From Nitrospirota bacterium (GTDB lineage: Bacteria > Nitrospirota > Thermodesulfovibrionia > UBA6902), in the NCBI GenBank assembly GCA_016207885.1, contig JACQZE010000003.1, positions 1-64,000 of the forward strand: a stretch of 64,000 nucleotides of DNA, given 5' to 3'. Below are positions 11,515 to 21,148 of the stretch, piece after piece. The notes under the pieces are model-generated. The model made no database searches, was not told where the DNA came from, and saw only the letters and a list, made by a program, of their open reading frames with translations. A program made the position numbers and the translations under genes. Each line of letters begins with the position of its first letter. The stretch's first letter is position 1.

Positions 11515-14500
11515 TTATCTGCTTCTTCTCGTTGTGTAAAAAACTACCGATGCAATAAAAACAAAGAAGATCAACGCTGTCTTCGGATACTTCACCCCAT
11601 AGACCACCGGAGTGAGAGCGATTCTTGTTGTAACCTTTAAGCCTTCATGCCTGCTGATATAATCAGCTATCGGCGGGGAATTCTTGTAATAGAAACTTAC
11701 AAACGCATTGCCGATATAATTTGTCAAAAGATAGTTATCCCTGAACTTTCTCAGAACCATGACCTCAGGATCAAGATAACTGCCGTATGCAGCAGTGGCT
11801 ATGAAACATCCTCCTCCGCTGCTGCCTCCACTACTACTACCTGTCTCCGGACTCGGTTCTTCTACCGGAACTGCCTCTGGAGTCTGTTCTACCCCAGGCC
11901 CTCCCTGGTCTATTATTGTTCCATCAGCAATGAGATCATCATCACCCTTTTGCCCGTCAACAAAATGAAGTGTAATAATATTGCCGTTTATCTCAGCGCC
12001 TGTTGTGCCGTCATACATAAACTCATACCAGTGAGCTGTATGGTTATCCGGTGTGGGGCCGTACTTGTAATATGTGAGAAGTGTCGGCCCGTCTGTGTAA
12101 ATGGTCACAGTCACGCTTCCTGAGACATTATCAATCTTAAATTCAAAGAATCCGTACGGGAAGTCATGTGCGGGCGCATCAGCAGGTGAAGGGTTTTCAG
12201 TCACCTTAAGGTCTCTCAGCACTGTGCCGGCAGGAGATGCAAAGGTTACATATTTGTAAATATCCTTGTAAATATACAATGACTTGACATTGTCCTGCTG
12301 GCAATCAGAGACGCCGTCATTATTGCCGTCAAAGCCCAACGTGCGGATACCCTCTTTCTCTCTAAGAAGGTCTTTACCCGACATCTTTAAGCCCTGAACA
12401 AGACCCGGCGCTGTTGTGGCATGCATAAGGGTGGAGTAACATCCCATATTTTTCTTGTAGCTGATATGCACGTCATCGGATGAGTCAATCGCAATCGCCC
12501 CACCACCTCCCTGTCCCCAGACATCATCAACTACATCAACAAGCTCTGTGATCCATGAACCTGAGCTGTTTGTGCTATATAACAGATCTGTTTGATTAGT
12601 ATGATAAATATGGCTATTGCCTGAAGAATCTAAAGCTATTGATGTAAACTGGCCGACGTTTTCATTGCTATCAACCACATTAATCACCCATGAGCCGGAG
12701 GTGTTTTTCGCATATTTCAAAATTTTTACCGAAGAACCTGTAACGTACCCCATATAACTAAAATGCACCTTATCCTGTGAATCAATTGCTATCGAGTTAT
12801 AGGCGCCCGCAGTTACTTCGCTGTCCACTGTCTCTGTCACCCATGTACCAGATGCATTTGATGCATGCTTCAAACCTAACCGCGAGATGCTATAACCTAT
12901 ATGAATCTTATCCAGTGAATCAACAGCTATCGAGACGCTACCTGCTGAACCTGGCTCCTCCAATATCTCTGTCACCCATGAGCCGGTGGCATTCGTCATG
13001 TACTTTAAAGATCCCGGACTTTCATAATAAACCACATACGCGTTATCAAGCGAATCTATCGCAATAGCATTAGAGTATCCGGTATTTATATTACCATCCA
13101 GCGTCTCAGCAACCCATGAACCCGAGGCATTTGATGCATACTTGAGTGTTCTGCTGGAATAATTCTGGTAAGTGATATGTATCTTGCCTGATGAATCAAT
13201 TGCCATTGAAGTGTCTGTCGACCAGGTTCCGAGATTACTGTCAACAGTCTCAACAATCCATGCACCTGAAGCGTTTGTCGCATACATAAGTTTCTCGCTC
13301 GGATATCCTTTGTAATAGCTGATATGCAGGCTGCCTGATGGATCAATAGCTATTGAATTGAAATCGCCAATGACTGTATCACTGTCAATAGGTTCTGTTA
13401 TCCACTTGCCGATCGCCTCAAATGTCACAGGTATGGACTCGTCCTGGCTTATGGTCACAGCACAGCTTGACATCCCGCTGCAATGCCCGGCCCAGTCACT
13501 CACAAGCACCCATCCGTCAGCAGGTACAGCAGTAAGTGTGACTGTTGTGCCTTTTTCATAACGTTCGCTGCAGTCGCTGCCGCAGTTGATACCTGAGATA
13601 TTGCTTGTTACAGTGCCATTGCCATTTTTAACCACTTCAAGGTTAGCATCTGTCCTGAGAGAAAAGTTGCCAGTAACATTTGTATCGCTATCCATCGTTA
13701 CCACACATGTACTTGATGAACCGCTGCATGCCCCGCTCCAGCCAGTAAATATCCAGCCGGGATCATAAGTTGTTGTAGCTGTAAGTGTTACGGCAGTGCC
13801 CAGAGCATAAAGCCTGGAACAAGATACTGAACCGCAGTTTATTATTTGTGCAGGATTGGGATTAATATTAATACTGCCTGTGCCGCTTTGAGTGACAGTA
13901 AGTAACGCATGTGTATAGGTAAAATCGGCATTGACAGACTTATCTGTGGTCATGGCTACAATGCATGTGCCTGTGCCTGAGCATCCGCTTCCGCTCCAGC
14001 CCGTGAATGTCGTGCCTGTTGCAGGAGTTGCCGTGAAAGTGACAAACGTGAGGTAGTTTAGCGCCTCGGTACAGTCGCTTCCGCAATTGATGCCCGAAGG
14101 AGAGCTCGTTACTGTTCCGCTTCCGGTGCCTGTCTTACTGACCGTCAAATTATAAAGTGAAGAGGAAAGCGTAAATGTAGCAGTGACAGATTTTGCAGAA
14201 GTAATGGCTACAGTGCATGTGCCTGTGCCTGAACATCCGCTCCCGCTCCAGCCCGTGAATGTAGAGCCTGTTACAGGTACTGCTATGAGAGTGACAGATG
14301 TGCCTGAGCTGTATGTCTCTGAACAATCTGATCCGCAATTGATTCCAGATGGAGAACTCGTAACTGTTCCGCTTCCTGTGCCTGTCTTGCTGACGGTCAA
14401 ATTATAAGATGAAGAGATAGATGAAAATGTAGCTGTAACAGATTTTGCAGAAGTCATGGCTAAAGTGCATGTGCCTGTGCCTGAACATCCGCTTCCGCTC

Positions 14501-16746
14501 CAGCCTGTGAATGTAAAGCCTGTTGCAGGAGTTGCTGTGAGAGTGACAGATGTGCCTGAGCTATATGTCTCTGAACAATCTGATCCACAGTTTATACCTG
14601 CTGGATTACTTGTAATACTGCCTGTGCCGTTTTTAGTGACAGTAAGAATTGGAATTTGAAGCTGGGTAAAATTGGCATAAACGACTTTGTCACTATTCAT
14701 TGTTACGATACATGCCCCTGAACCGCTGCAGTTACCGCTCCAGCCTGTAAATGTAGCGCCTGTCATAGGCGTGGCTGTCAGCGTGACCGCTGTGACCTCA
14801 GCATAAAACTCAGAGCAGTCAGCCCCGCAGTCTATACCCGCAGGAACACTTGAAGTACTGCCACTGCCGTAATTTCTGACATTTAATACCGGGATGATCC
14901 CTCTGAACCTTACACTGACAGATTTAAATCCATCCATTGTGAGGATACAATCACCTGCGCCAAAGCCATCACAATCACCACCCCAACTAAATGTATAACC
15001 AGGATATGGAGTAACAGTTAAAGTAACCTCAGTGCCGTAAGGAAAACCCATACTACAGTCGCCCAGCGGGCAGTTAATACCTGAAGGAGTACTTGTCACT
15101 ATGCCTTGAATATTATAAATAGAAATAGCAATCTCCTGAAGCTTAATGAAATTGGGAATAACGTTTGTATCGCCATTCATCGTAACGACACAATTACCCG
15201 AACCGCTGCATGCCCCGCTCCAATTGCTGAATGACCAACCGGCTTCAGGTGTGGCCATCAGGGTAACCGCTGTGCCCTGAGCATAAAACTCAGAGCAGTC
15301 AGCACCGCAGGCTATACCTGCAGGAGTGCTTGCAACACTGCCGAAGCGGTTTTTTGTGACACTGAGGTTCGGATTGATCCCGTTAAAATTGGCAGTAACG
15401 CTTATGTCACTATTCATCGTTACAATACATTCACCGGAACCGCTGCAGTCGCCGCTCCAGCCTGTGAATGCCCAGCCTGCACCCGGTGTGGCTGAAAGTG
15501 TTACTGTACTGCCTATAGCATAAAATCCATAGCAGTCAGAACCGCAGTCAATACCTGTAGGAGCGCTTGTTACGTTCCCTGTCCCTGTTCTGGTTACCGT
15601 CAAGGCAAAGCCGCTTCCACCGGACCTCTCATATGCTCCCATATCCGGCGAAGCGCCATTTACTCTGGGGTTGCCATCTATGTCAGTCAACGGCAATCCG
15701 GGTGCGCTGCTGCTGCCTTTATCTATTACAGGAGAACCGTTCTGCAGAGAATATATCCCATAGGTTGGATCGAGAAAGAGCGGGGCTATGTTATTAAGAT
15801 TGCTCGGTTCAACAGGAGTAGGGACACAACCTGTGCTCCACTCAAAGTCATTGTTGTGGATGTTTGCTACGTTGACATATATATAAAGGTCATTACACTG
15901 ATAATCAGCACTGTTGTTCCAGATAAGATTATTATAGATATCAGCTGTTCCTATGGTGCCGTAGTATTTGGCAATTTGTACCCCACCGCTTTCATAATCT
16001 GCGTAATTACCGGTTATCGTATTATTTATTAAAGTGACTTTTGAAATAGTTCCCCTTACTTCAGAAATGGATATTCCGCCGCCTTCATAACCAGAGGTGT
16101 TGTTGCTGATGATATTACTAATAACGTTTACAGTAGAGATAGTCCCAGAAATTAAGATCCCACCGGCATCATAACCAGAGGTATTACTGCTGATGATATT
16201 ATTGATAACGTTTACAGTAATGATAGTCCCCAAGCCGCTGGAAATTAAGATCCCACCGCCATTATAACCAGCACTGTTATTTATAATTATATTGTTATTC
16301 AGAGTAACTGTATTCATACTCGTAGTATCACTAGAAATATACATACCTGCGCCGTCATCATTACCGTTCTGAACAGTAATCCCTTCCACTGTTAGGTCAG
16401 TGCTGTTGTTTTTGCCATATAATGTTAGAACTCTCCCGTTATTACCGCCGTCCAGCACTGTATTGGCAGGGCTAATCACCCTTGTGGCGCAGCCGGTGGT
16501 ATAGCCGCCTTTTATAATAAGGTCATATGCTTCAGTAGAAGCAAATGTAAAATGACCTGCATAATACCCCTGAATGATCTGAACTGTATCGTCCTTACTG
16601 TTACTTTGAGCAGCGCTCAGAGCTGCCTGCAATTCTGCAGCAGTGCTTACACACACCACTTGTTCAACTGCATAGGATGTGTTTAACAACAGGCCAAAGA
16701 AAATAACAGCAGAAATAGTAACCATCCCTAAAAATTTCTTAAACAT
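11515..16746 (-). CDS. Giant secreted beta-helix / InlB-repeat / beta-propeller surface protein with CFI-box C-terminus
   Basis: 1743 residues; ATG 16746 has a strong GGAGGAG four bases upstream. Residues 1-26 are a signal peptide. Residues 30-370 resemble a right-handed beta-helix with polymorphic-outer-membrane-like [16 protein letters not shown] repeats and an ending like [19 protein letters not shown], common in secreted beta-helix proteins. Nine InlB B-like repeats follow (about 378-1100), then seven GSWVTE...[10 protein letters not shown] units (about 1103-1450), a [12 protein letters not shown] linker, a choice-of-anchor U domain, a Ser/Gly linker and the CFI-box with a terminal hydrophobic segment. 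InlB repeats 6 and 7 are close to identical at the DNA level, a likely recombination hot spot. The gene is the first of the three paralogues in transcription order. Surface location is well supported; the binding partner is unknown. Confidence 0.88.
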   Translation of the reverse strand: MFKKFLGMVTISAVIFFGLLLNTSYAVEQVVCVSTAAELQAALSAAQSNSKDDTVQIIQGYYAGHFTFASTEAYDLIIKGGYTTGCATRVISPANTVLDGGNNGRVLTLYGKNNSTDLTVEGITVQNGNDDGAGMYISSDTTSMNTVTLNNNIIINNSAGYNGGGILISSGLGTIITVNVINNIISSNTSGYDAGGILISGTISTVNVISNIISNNTSGYEGGGISISEVRGTISKVTLINNTITGNYADYESGGVQIAKYYGTIGTADIYNNLIWNNSADYQCNDLYIYVNVANIHNNDFEWSTGCVPTPVEPSNLNNIAPLFLDPTYGIYSLQNGSPVIDKGSSSAPGLPLTDIDGNPRVNGASPDMGAYERSGGSGFALTVTRTGTGNVTSAPTGIDCGSDCYGFYAIGSTVTLSATPGAGWAFTGWSGDCSGSGECIVTMNSDISVTANFNGINPNLSVTKNRFGSVASTPAGIACGADCSEFYAQGTAVTLMATPEAGWSFSNWSGACSGSGNCVVTMNGDTNVIPNFIKLQEIAISIYNIQGIVTSTPSGINCPLGDCSMGFPYGTEVTLTVTPYPGYTFSWGGDCDGFGAGDCILTMDGFKSVSVRFRGIIPVLNVRNYGSGSTSSVPAGIDCGADCSEFYAEVTAVTLTATPMTGATFTGWSGNCSGSGACIVTMNSDKVVYANFTQLQIPILTVTKNGTGSITSNPAGINCGSDCSETYSSGTSVTLTATPATGFTFTGWSGSGCSGTGTCTLAMTSAKSVTATFSSISSSYNLTVSKTGTGSGTVTSSPSGINCGSDCSETYSSGTSVTLIAVPVTGSTFTGWSGSGCSGTGTCTVAITSAKSVTATFTLSSSLYNLTVSKTGTGSGTVTSSPSGINCGSDCTEALNYLTFVTFTATPATGTTFTGWSGSGCSGTGTCIVAMTTDKSVNADFTYTHALLTVTQSGTGSININPNPAQIINCGSVSCSRLYALGTAVTLTATTTYDPGWIFTGWSGACSGSSSTCVVTMDSDTNVTGNFSLRTDANLEVVKNGNGTVTSNISGINCGSDCSERYEKGTTVTLTAVPADGWVLVSDWAGHCSGMSSCAVTISQDESIPVTFEAIGKWITEPIDSDTVIGDFNSIAIDPSGSLHISYYKGYPSEKLMYATNASGAWIVETVDSNLGTWSTDTSMAIDSSGKIHITYQNYSSRTLKYASNASGSWVAETLDGNINTGYSNAIAIDSLDNAYVVYYESPGSLKYMTNATGSWVTEILEEPGSAGSVSIAVDSLDKIHIGYSISRLGLKHASNASGTWVTETVDSEVTAGAYNSIAIDSQDKVHFSYMGYVTGSSVKILKYAKNTSGSWVINVVDSNENVGQFTSIALDSSGNSHIYHTNQTDLLYSTNSSGSWITELVDVVDDVWGQGGGGAIAIDSSDDVHISYKKNMGCYSTLMHATTAPGLVQGLKMSGKDLLREKEGIRTLGFDGNNDGVSDCQQDNVKSLYIYKDIYKYVTFASPAGTVLRDLKVTENPSPADAPAHDFPYGFFEFKIDNVSGSVTVTIYTDGPTLLTYYKYGPTPDNHTAHWYEFMYDGTTGAEINGNIITLHFVDGQKGDDDLIADGTIIDQGGPGVEQTPEAVPVEEPSPETGSSSGGSSGGGCFIATAAYGSYLDPEVMVLRKFRDNYLLTNYIGNAFVSFYYKNSPPIADYISRHEGLKVTTRIALTPVVYGVKYPKTALIFFVFIASVVFYTTRRSR

Positions 16747-16865
16747 GACTCCTCCATAATTCGTTCTTAGTTATTAAATTTTGGTTAACATTGTTTATTT
16801 AAAAATGCATTCTAAATGCCTGAGCCATATTCACCGAACGTTCACACATATGATTATTAAAGAAA

Positions 16866-16894
16866 ATTATAGTTTTATTGCCAGATTATTACAA
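16866..16894 (-). promoter_or_regulatory. Candidate sigma70 promoter for the surface-protein cluster
   Basis: On the minus strand TTGTAA is followed after exactly 17 bases by TATAAT. This places the start near 16858 and gives an AT-rich leader of about 110 bases before ATG 16746. The leader contains a GAACGTTC palindrome near 16836-16843. Confidence 0.5.
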
Positions 16895-17012
16895 GATAAA
16901 TATTTGATTAGCATTTAGATAAGTTACTGGCTAATAATGATTATAAATTACCGCCATTGTCGGTTTGAAATTTCATAACCTGAGATGTAAATTTGCTTTT
17001 CCTGACATAGGT

Positions 17013-17018
17013 TATAAT
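17013..17018 (+). promoter_or_regulatory. Candidate -10 box for uvrC, compatible with a leaderless transcript
   Basis: A perfect TATAAT ends 7 bases before the uvrC ATG, and no Shine-Dalgarno-like sequence separates them. Transcription would start at or next to the ATG. The -35 side is poor (TTGCTT at only 14 bases). Confidence 0.4.
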
Positions 17019-17024
17019 TAACCT

Positions 17025-18848
17025 ATGGATTTCACAAACAAACTCCGTCAGGCCCCCACTTCTCCCGGCATCTATATAATGAAAGGGGCGAAGGAGAAGA
17101 CGATCTATGTCGGAAAGGCGAAGAACCTCAGCAACAGGCTCAGGTCATACTTTCAGAAGTCCGCGGCGCTTGATAACCGCAAGGCTAAGATGGTCGAGGA
17201 GATCAGGGACTTTGAATATATCGTTACGGAGAACGAGATAGAGGCGCTTGCGCTTGAGGCAAACTTCATAAAGCAGTTCAAGCCGAAGTTCAACATAATC
17301 CTGCGCGACGACAAGAACTACCCGTACCTCAAGCTCACTTTGAACGAGACATGGCCGAGGCTCGAAGTCGTTAGAAAGATAGATAAGGACGGTTCGCTCT
17401 ATTTCGGCCCGTATGTAGTTTCAGGAATTATGCGGGAGATGCTCAAGTTCATAGAGCACAGCTTTCCGATCAGGCCCTGCAGGTATAATCTTGATAAACC
17501 TATGAGGCCATGTGTCCAGCACCAGATGTCCAAATGCCTCGCGCCATGCGACAAGTCAAGGCGCTCAGACAAAGACCATGACCTTTATATGAAGACGGTG
17601 AATGAGGTGAAGTTCTTTCTCATGGGCGAGAAGAAGGAGCTCTTATCAAGCCTTCATCACAGGATGGCGTCCCTTTCCGGCGAGCAGAGGTATGAAGAGG
17701 CAGCGCAGGTCAGGGATACTTTGAGCAATATAGAAAGGGCATGGGAGTCGCAGCGCGTCATCGCACCGGAGCTTGGAGATATGGACGTCATCGGACTCTT
17801 CAAGGAAGATAACGAGGCGCTCGTCTTTATGCTCTTTATAAGGCACGGACAGGTCATAGGGCAGAAAGACTTCTTCCTGAAGAACACAGACGACATTGAG
17901 GAGGCCGAACTTATATCAAGCTTCATTGAGCAGTTCTATTCAAAGGAGTTAATCATCCCGCCGAGGATAGTCATTCCAATCAATGCTGACCTTAAGGTTG
18001 AGAAAGAGTGGCTTACTAATAAGAGGGGCAAAGCTGTCAGCCTCTCATACGCAAGAGGAGAGCACGAAAAGAAGGTGCTCAATATGGCAAATGAGAACGC
18101 ACTATTTGCGCTTAGCAAACACAAAGACAGGAAGGTTGACACAACGCTTCTCTCTCTGAAAGAGCTTCTGAAATTAAAGAATCTCCCGCAAAGGATAGAG
18201 GCGGTCGATATATCAAACATCTCAGGCTCTGAGGCGGTCGGCGCTTTTGTGGTGTGGGAGGACGGCGAGTTTATCAAAGACGATTACAGGGCCTATAAGA
18301 TAAGAACTGTGAAAGGCATCGATGACTTTGCGATGATGGAGGAAGTTATCAAAAGGCATATGAAGGCCTTTGCAGAAGAAGACAGAGAGATGCCGCAGCT
18401 TATACTTATTGACGGCGGCAAGGGACAGCTTAAGTCTGCGATGAACGCAATGAAAGAGCTTGACGTTTCTTTTGATATAGCCGCAATAGCAAAGGCAAAG
18501 ACCGTTAAAGATAAACAGGAGCCGGACAGAATATTTTTGCCCGGCAGGAGAGACGCTATCCCATTAGACCCTTTCATGCCGTCAACTCATCTTCTTCAGA
18601 GAATACGCGATGAGGTTCACCGTTTTGTAATAACCTTTCATAAGAAACTCCGGACAAAGAGGACGCTCAGATCCCCGCTTGAAGATATAAAGGGCATCGG
18701 CAAGACAAGAAGGCTTGCGCTCCTGAGGCATTTCGGCGGCCTTGATGCGATAAGAAAGGCATCGGTTGAAGAGATAGCCGGGCTGAAGGGGATGAACAGG
18801 AAGATTGCGGAGCTGATAAAGACATCACTCAAACAATCCCCTCTTTGA
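17025..18848 (+). CDS. uvrC: Excinuclease ABC subunit C
   Basis: 607 residues, normal UvrC length. UvrC makes the two incisions flanking a lesion after UvrAB loading in nucleotide excision repair. Parts in order: GIY-YIG nuclease (about 12-95; SPGIYIMKG and TIYVGKAKNLSNRLRSYF), a cysteine-bearing linker (RPCxYN...RPCVQHQMSKCLAPC), a UVR/UvrB-binding motif (about 200-235), the RNase H-like second nuclease (AVDISNISG near 393 and LILIDGGKGQL near 465) and C-terminal helix-hairpin-helix motifs (LEDIKGIGKTRRLALLRHFG). No domain is missing. The next gene follows after 106 bases containing a repeat. Confidence 0.97.
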   Translation: MDFTNKLRQAPTSPGIYIMKGAKEKTIYVGKAKNLSNRLRSYFQKSAALDNRKAKMVEEIRDFEYIVTENEIEALALEANFIKQFKPKFNIILRDDKNYPYLKLTLNETWPRLEVVRKIDKDGSLYFGPYVVSGIMREMLKFIEHSFPIRPCRYNLDKPMRPCVQHQMSKCLAPCDKSRRSDKDHDLYMKTVNEVKFFLMGEKKELLSSLHHRMASLSGEQRYEEAAQVRDTLSNIERAWESQRVIAPELGDMDVIGLFKEDNEALVFMLFIRHGQVIGQKDFFLKNTDDIEEAELISSFIEQFYSKELIIPPRIVIPINADLKVEKEWLTNKRGKAVSLSYARGEHEKKVLNMANENALFALSKHKDRKVDTTLLSLKELLKLKNLPQRIEAVDISNISGSEAVGAFVVWEDGEFIKDDYRAYKIRTVKGIDDFAMMEEVIKRHMKAFAEEDREMPQLILIDGGKGQLKSAMNAMKELDVSFDIAAIAKAKTVKDKQEPDRIFLPGRRDAIPLDPFMPSTHLLQRIRDEVHRFVITFHKKLRTKRTLRSPLEDIKGIGKTRRLALLRHFGGLDAIRKASVEEIAGLKGMNRKIAELIKTSLKQSPL

Positions 18849-18883
18849 CAACCAACAGTAGGTGCTTTAAGCAAGAGGGGCAA

Positions 18884-18926
18884 GGGGAGATTTTACAATT
18901 TAAAAATCCCCCTCAATCCCCCTTTG
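18884..18926. repeat. Imperfect inverted repeat, GGGGAGATTTT / AAAATCCCCC type
   Basis: The stretch between uvrC and the next gene folds as GGGGAGATTTT against AAAAATCCCCC and ends in TCAATCCCCCTTTG. It resembles the short dispersed palindromes seen elsewhere in this window. It lacks the T-run of an intrinsic terminator. Confidence 0.45.
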
Positions 18927-18954
18927 TTTAAGTGGGAAGAAAACCCGACAAGAT

Positions 18955-19746
18955 ATGAATATAAACGAGCTGAGAAAGATAGGCAAAAGATTGATAACAG
19001 AGATACCGCCGCTTCTTGATGAACTCCGAAAGGGAGAACCCATCGGCAAAGGCGCGGGCGGTGACAAGACCTTTCCGATAGATAAAAAGGCAGAGGACAT
19101 AATAATCGAAGAGGTTGAGAGATCAAATAAGCCGATAACAATTATATCTGAAGAGTGCGGGGTGAAAGAGATAAACGGCGGCGGGCAGAGGCTGCTCATC
19201 GACCCGATAGACGGAAGCAGGAACGCCATAAGCGGGGTTGCGCTATTTTCAACATCTATCGCGCTTGTCCAGGGCGACATGGTTGGAGAAACGTCCATCG
19301 GATACATCATAAACCTGACGAGCTGTGACGAGTACTGGGCGATAAAAGGTGAGGGAAGTTTTTTGAACAACCGGCAGATAAGCACACAGCAGGATGATGA
19401 CATGAAGGCGATCGCCTATGAGACGCAGACTCCAAGAATTGATATACCAAAGATCATGCCTCTGATTTCGCTCTACAACAGGGCAAGATGCTTCGGCTCC
19501 ACAGCTCTGGACATGGCGTTCCTCGCGCAGGGCGCATTGAGCACATTCATAATCCCGTACCCGACAAGGAGCTTTGATATGGCTGCCGGTTATCTTCTTG
19601 TAAAAGAGGCAGGCGGCGTCATAACAGGCCTTGATGGAAATGATATAGGCAAGACTGTCATCGGCGTAAACAGAACCACCCCGCTCCTTGTTTCCGCAAA
19701 TATGAAACTGCATAATAAGGCGTTAGAAGCATTAAGAAATAAATAA
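18955..19746 (+). CDS. Inositol monophosphatase family protein
   Basis: 263 residues, the full length of the Mg-dependent phosphatase fold shared by SuhB, CysQ and archaeal-type FBPase/IMPase. The metal ligands are visible: E in IISEECG (about 64), the DPIDGSRNAISG loop (about 83-94) and D in TRSFDMAAGYLLVKEAGG (about 205). It hydrolyses a small phosphomonoester; the exact substrate cannot be read from sequence. Its stop overlaps the start of the YkgJ-type gene by one base (TAATG), so they are translationally coupled. Confidence 0.85.
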   Translation: MNINELRKIGKRLITEIPPLLDELRKGEPIGKGAGGDKTFPIDKKAEDIIIEEVERSNKPITIISEECGVKEINGGGQRLLIDPIDGSRNAISGVALFSTSIALVQGDMVGETSIGYIINLTSCDEYWAIKGEGSFLNNRQISTQQDDDMKAIAYETQTPRIDIPKIMPLISLYNRARCFGSTALDMAFLAQGALSTFIIPYPTRSFDMAAGYLLVKEAGGVITGLDGNDIGKTVIGVNRTTPLLVSANMKLHNKALEALRNK

Positions 19747-20174
19747 TGAGCAAGACAAGGAAAGCAAATAAAACATTCTACAAAGACGGAATCCGCTTTG
19801 AATGCCGGGGCTCGGGAAGATGCTGCACATCAAGGGGTGTCTATGGATTTATATATCTCAACCTTGAAGAGAGAAGGCGGCTTGCGGAGCATCTCGGAAC
19901 CTCCACGCTTCAGTTCACAAAAAGATACTGTGACAAACTGCACGGCTATTTCCATCTCAAAGAGCCGGACAAAGACTGCCGTTTTCTTATAGATAAAAAG
20001 TGCACGGTCTATGAGGCGCGGCCGCTTCAGTGCAGAACATGGCCCTTCTGGCCTGAGAATATGAATGCCAAGGCATGGGAGAGTGAGGTAGCGCCGTTCT
20101 GCGCCGGGGTTGGAAAGGGAAGGCTTTATACTGCCGAAGAGATCAAAGAGATACTTGATAAACATAAGGAATAG
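19746..20174 (+). CDS. YkgJ-family cysteine-cluster protein
   Basis: 142 residues. The cysteine pattern is that of the YkgJ/UPF0153 zinc- or iron-binding family: C-x5-CC near residue 18 (FECRGSGRCC), CRFLIDKKCTVYEARPLQC in the centre and a final C in VAPFCAGVG. A central Rxx-PLQCRTWPFWP motif is typical. The biochemical role is unknown; metal binding is established for the family only by its conserved cysteines. It is coupled to the upstream phosphatase gene. Confidence 0.8.
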   Translation: MSKTRKANKTFYKDGIRFECRGSGRCCTSRGVYGFIYLNLEERRRLAEHLGTSTLQFTKRYCDKLHGYFHLKEPDKDCRFLIDKKCTVYEARPLQCRTWPFWPENMNAKAWESEVAPFCAGVGKGRLYTAEEIKEILDKHKE

Positions 20175-20183
20175 ATAATAACG

Positions 20184-20669
20184 ATGAATATGGAAAGTTC
20201 ACATGAATATATTAATGATTTTATATATCTTGTAATACGGCCTGATAAAAGCAGTGGCGAAAAGACGTTGCTTTATTGTTCGGGTGTTAATTACGACCGT
20301 TTTTATCCGATCACAAAAGGCCGCCACCGCGCCTGCGCAAACCCTGCAATGCGCGGGCTTCAGCTTACGAACCTGGAGATCAGCGCGCTCGCGATCTCAA
20401 AGGGCGCGACTCCAAAAGCGGTCAAAGAAAATCTCTGCACAGGAACCGCTCCGACAAAAGAGTTCTGGCATACAGAACGCCTGCTGATAGAGAATGCGCC
20501 TGAGTCACTGCCCGATGAGATGATAGAATACGGGGTCATCACGCTCATGAAGAAATTCATACATGCCATGCTGCTTGAGGATACCCCGCCTGATAAACTG
20601 CTCACACCTGATGAGCTTCAGGTTTTTCTTTATTCCATGTGCGATAAATACGGCACGCAGGGAAGATAA
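20184..20669 (+). CDS. Conserved hypothetical protein
   Basis: 161 residues, no signal peptide or membrane segment, and no family I recognise. It is mixed alpha/beta with cysteines scattered singly and a C-terminal acidic helix (LTPDELQVFLYSMCDKYG). It begins nine bases after the YkgJ-type gene and probably belongs to the same transcript. Codon use and GC look like the neighbouring housekeeping genes, so I regard it as a genuine native gene. Confidence 0.6.
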   Translation: MNMESSHEYINDFIYLVIRPDKSSGEKTLLYCSGVNYDRFYPITKGRHRACANPAMRGLQLTNLEISALAISKGATPKAVKENLCTGTAPTKEFWHTERLLIENAPESLPDEMIEYGVITLMKKFIHAMLLEDTPPDKLLTPDELQVFLYSMCDKYGTQGR

Positions 20670-20701
20670 AATAAGAATATGCCAGACAAAAGGAGAAGGT
20701 C

Positions 20702-21139
20702 ATGAAATTGCCGGAGTATATAACTGTTAAAGAAGTAAGAAGGGTCTGCAAAAAACTTGGTTTGAGAGACTGGTCAGCACTGACAGAGCCGAATATCACA
20801 AAAGCAGAAGCAGCAGTGATACTTAAAGCCGTTAACACTCAAAAGATGGATATCCCTCTTGAGGACTTCATGCAGGGATTGGAAGTCGAACTTGAACACG
20901 GCACGAGATATGAAGACGCGAATGTCACCAACAACCATCCTGTCATAACCGGGAAGATAGTTTTAGCACATCTTAAAGAGAGCATGGATTACTACAAAAG
21001 GATCGATGTCGCTGAGATAGAGGGCGACCTGTTGCAGGCTATCTTAGCCAAAGACATCAAGAAGATAGAATCTAAATATAAAAAGCTCATCAAAGCGCAA
21101 AAAGCGCTGAATCAGGCTGTTGCCAGACAGATGAAGTGA
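20702..21139 (+). CDS. DUF5661-like small protein
   Basis: 145 residues; a good AAGGAGAAGG site precedes the ATG. The central block GLEVELEHGTRYEDANVTNN followed by TGKIVLAHLKE and DYYKRI matches my memory of DUF5661 proteins, which are small, soluble and of unknown role. The C-terminal 40 residues are very Lys-rich and helical (IKKIESKYKKLIKAQKAL). It lies 10 bases before the first FAD-dependent dehydrogenase and is likely co-transcribed with it. Confidence 0.65.
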   Translation: MKLPEYITVKEVRRVCKKLGLRDWSALTEPNITKAEAAVILKAVNTQKMDIPLEDFMQGLEVELEHGTRYEDANVTNNHPVITGKIVLAHLKESMDYYKRIDVAEIEGDLLQAILAKDIKKIESKYKKLIKAQKALNQAVARQMK

Positions 21140-21148
21140 ATTAAGACA

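Noticed and set aside
1-16746. Many plus-strand open frames of 60-158 codons opposite the giant surface genes
   Set aside because: They are antisense shadows of repetitive, Gly/Ser/Thr-rich coding sequence; their proteins repeat the same [16 protein letters not shown] pattern because the sense strand repeats, and none has a ribosome-binding site or recognisable domain.
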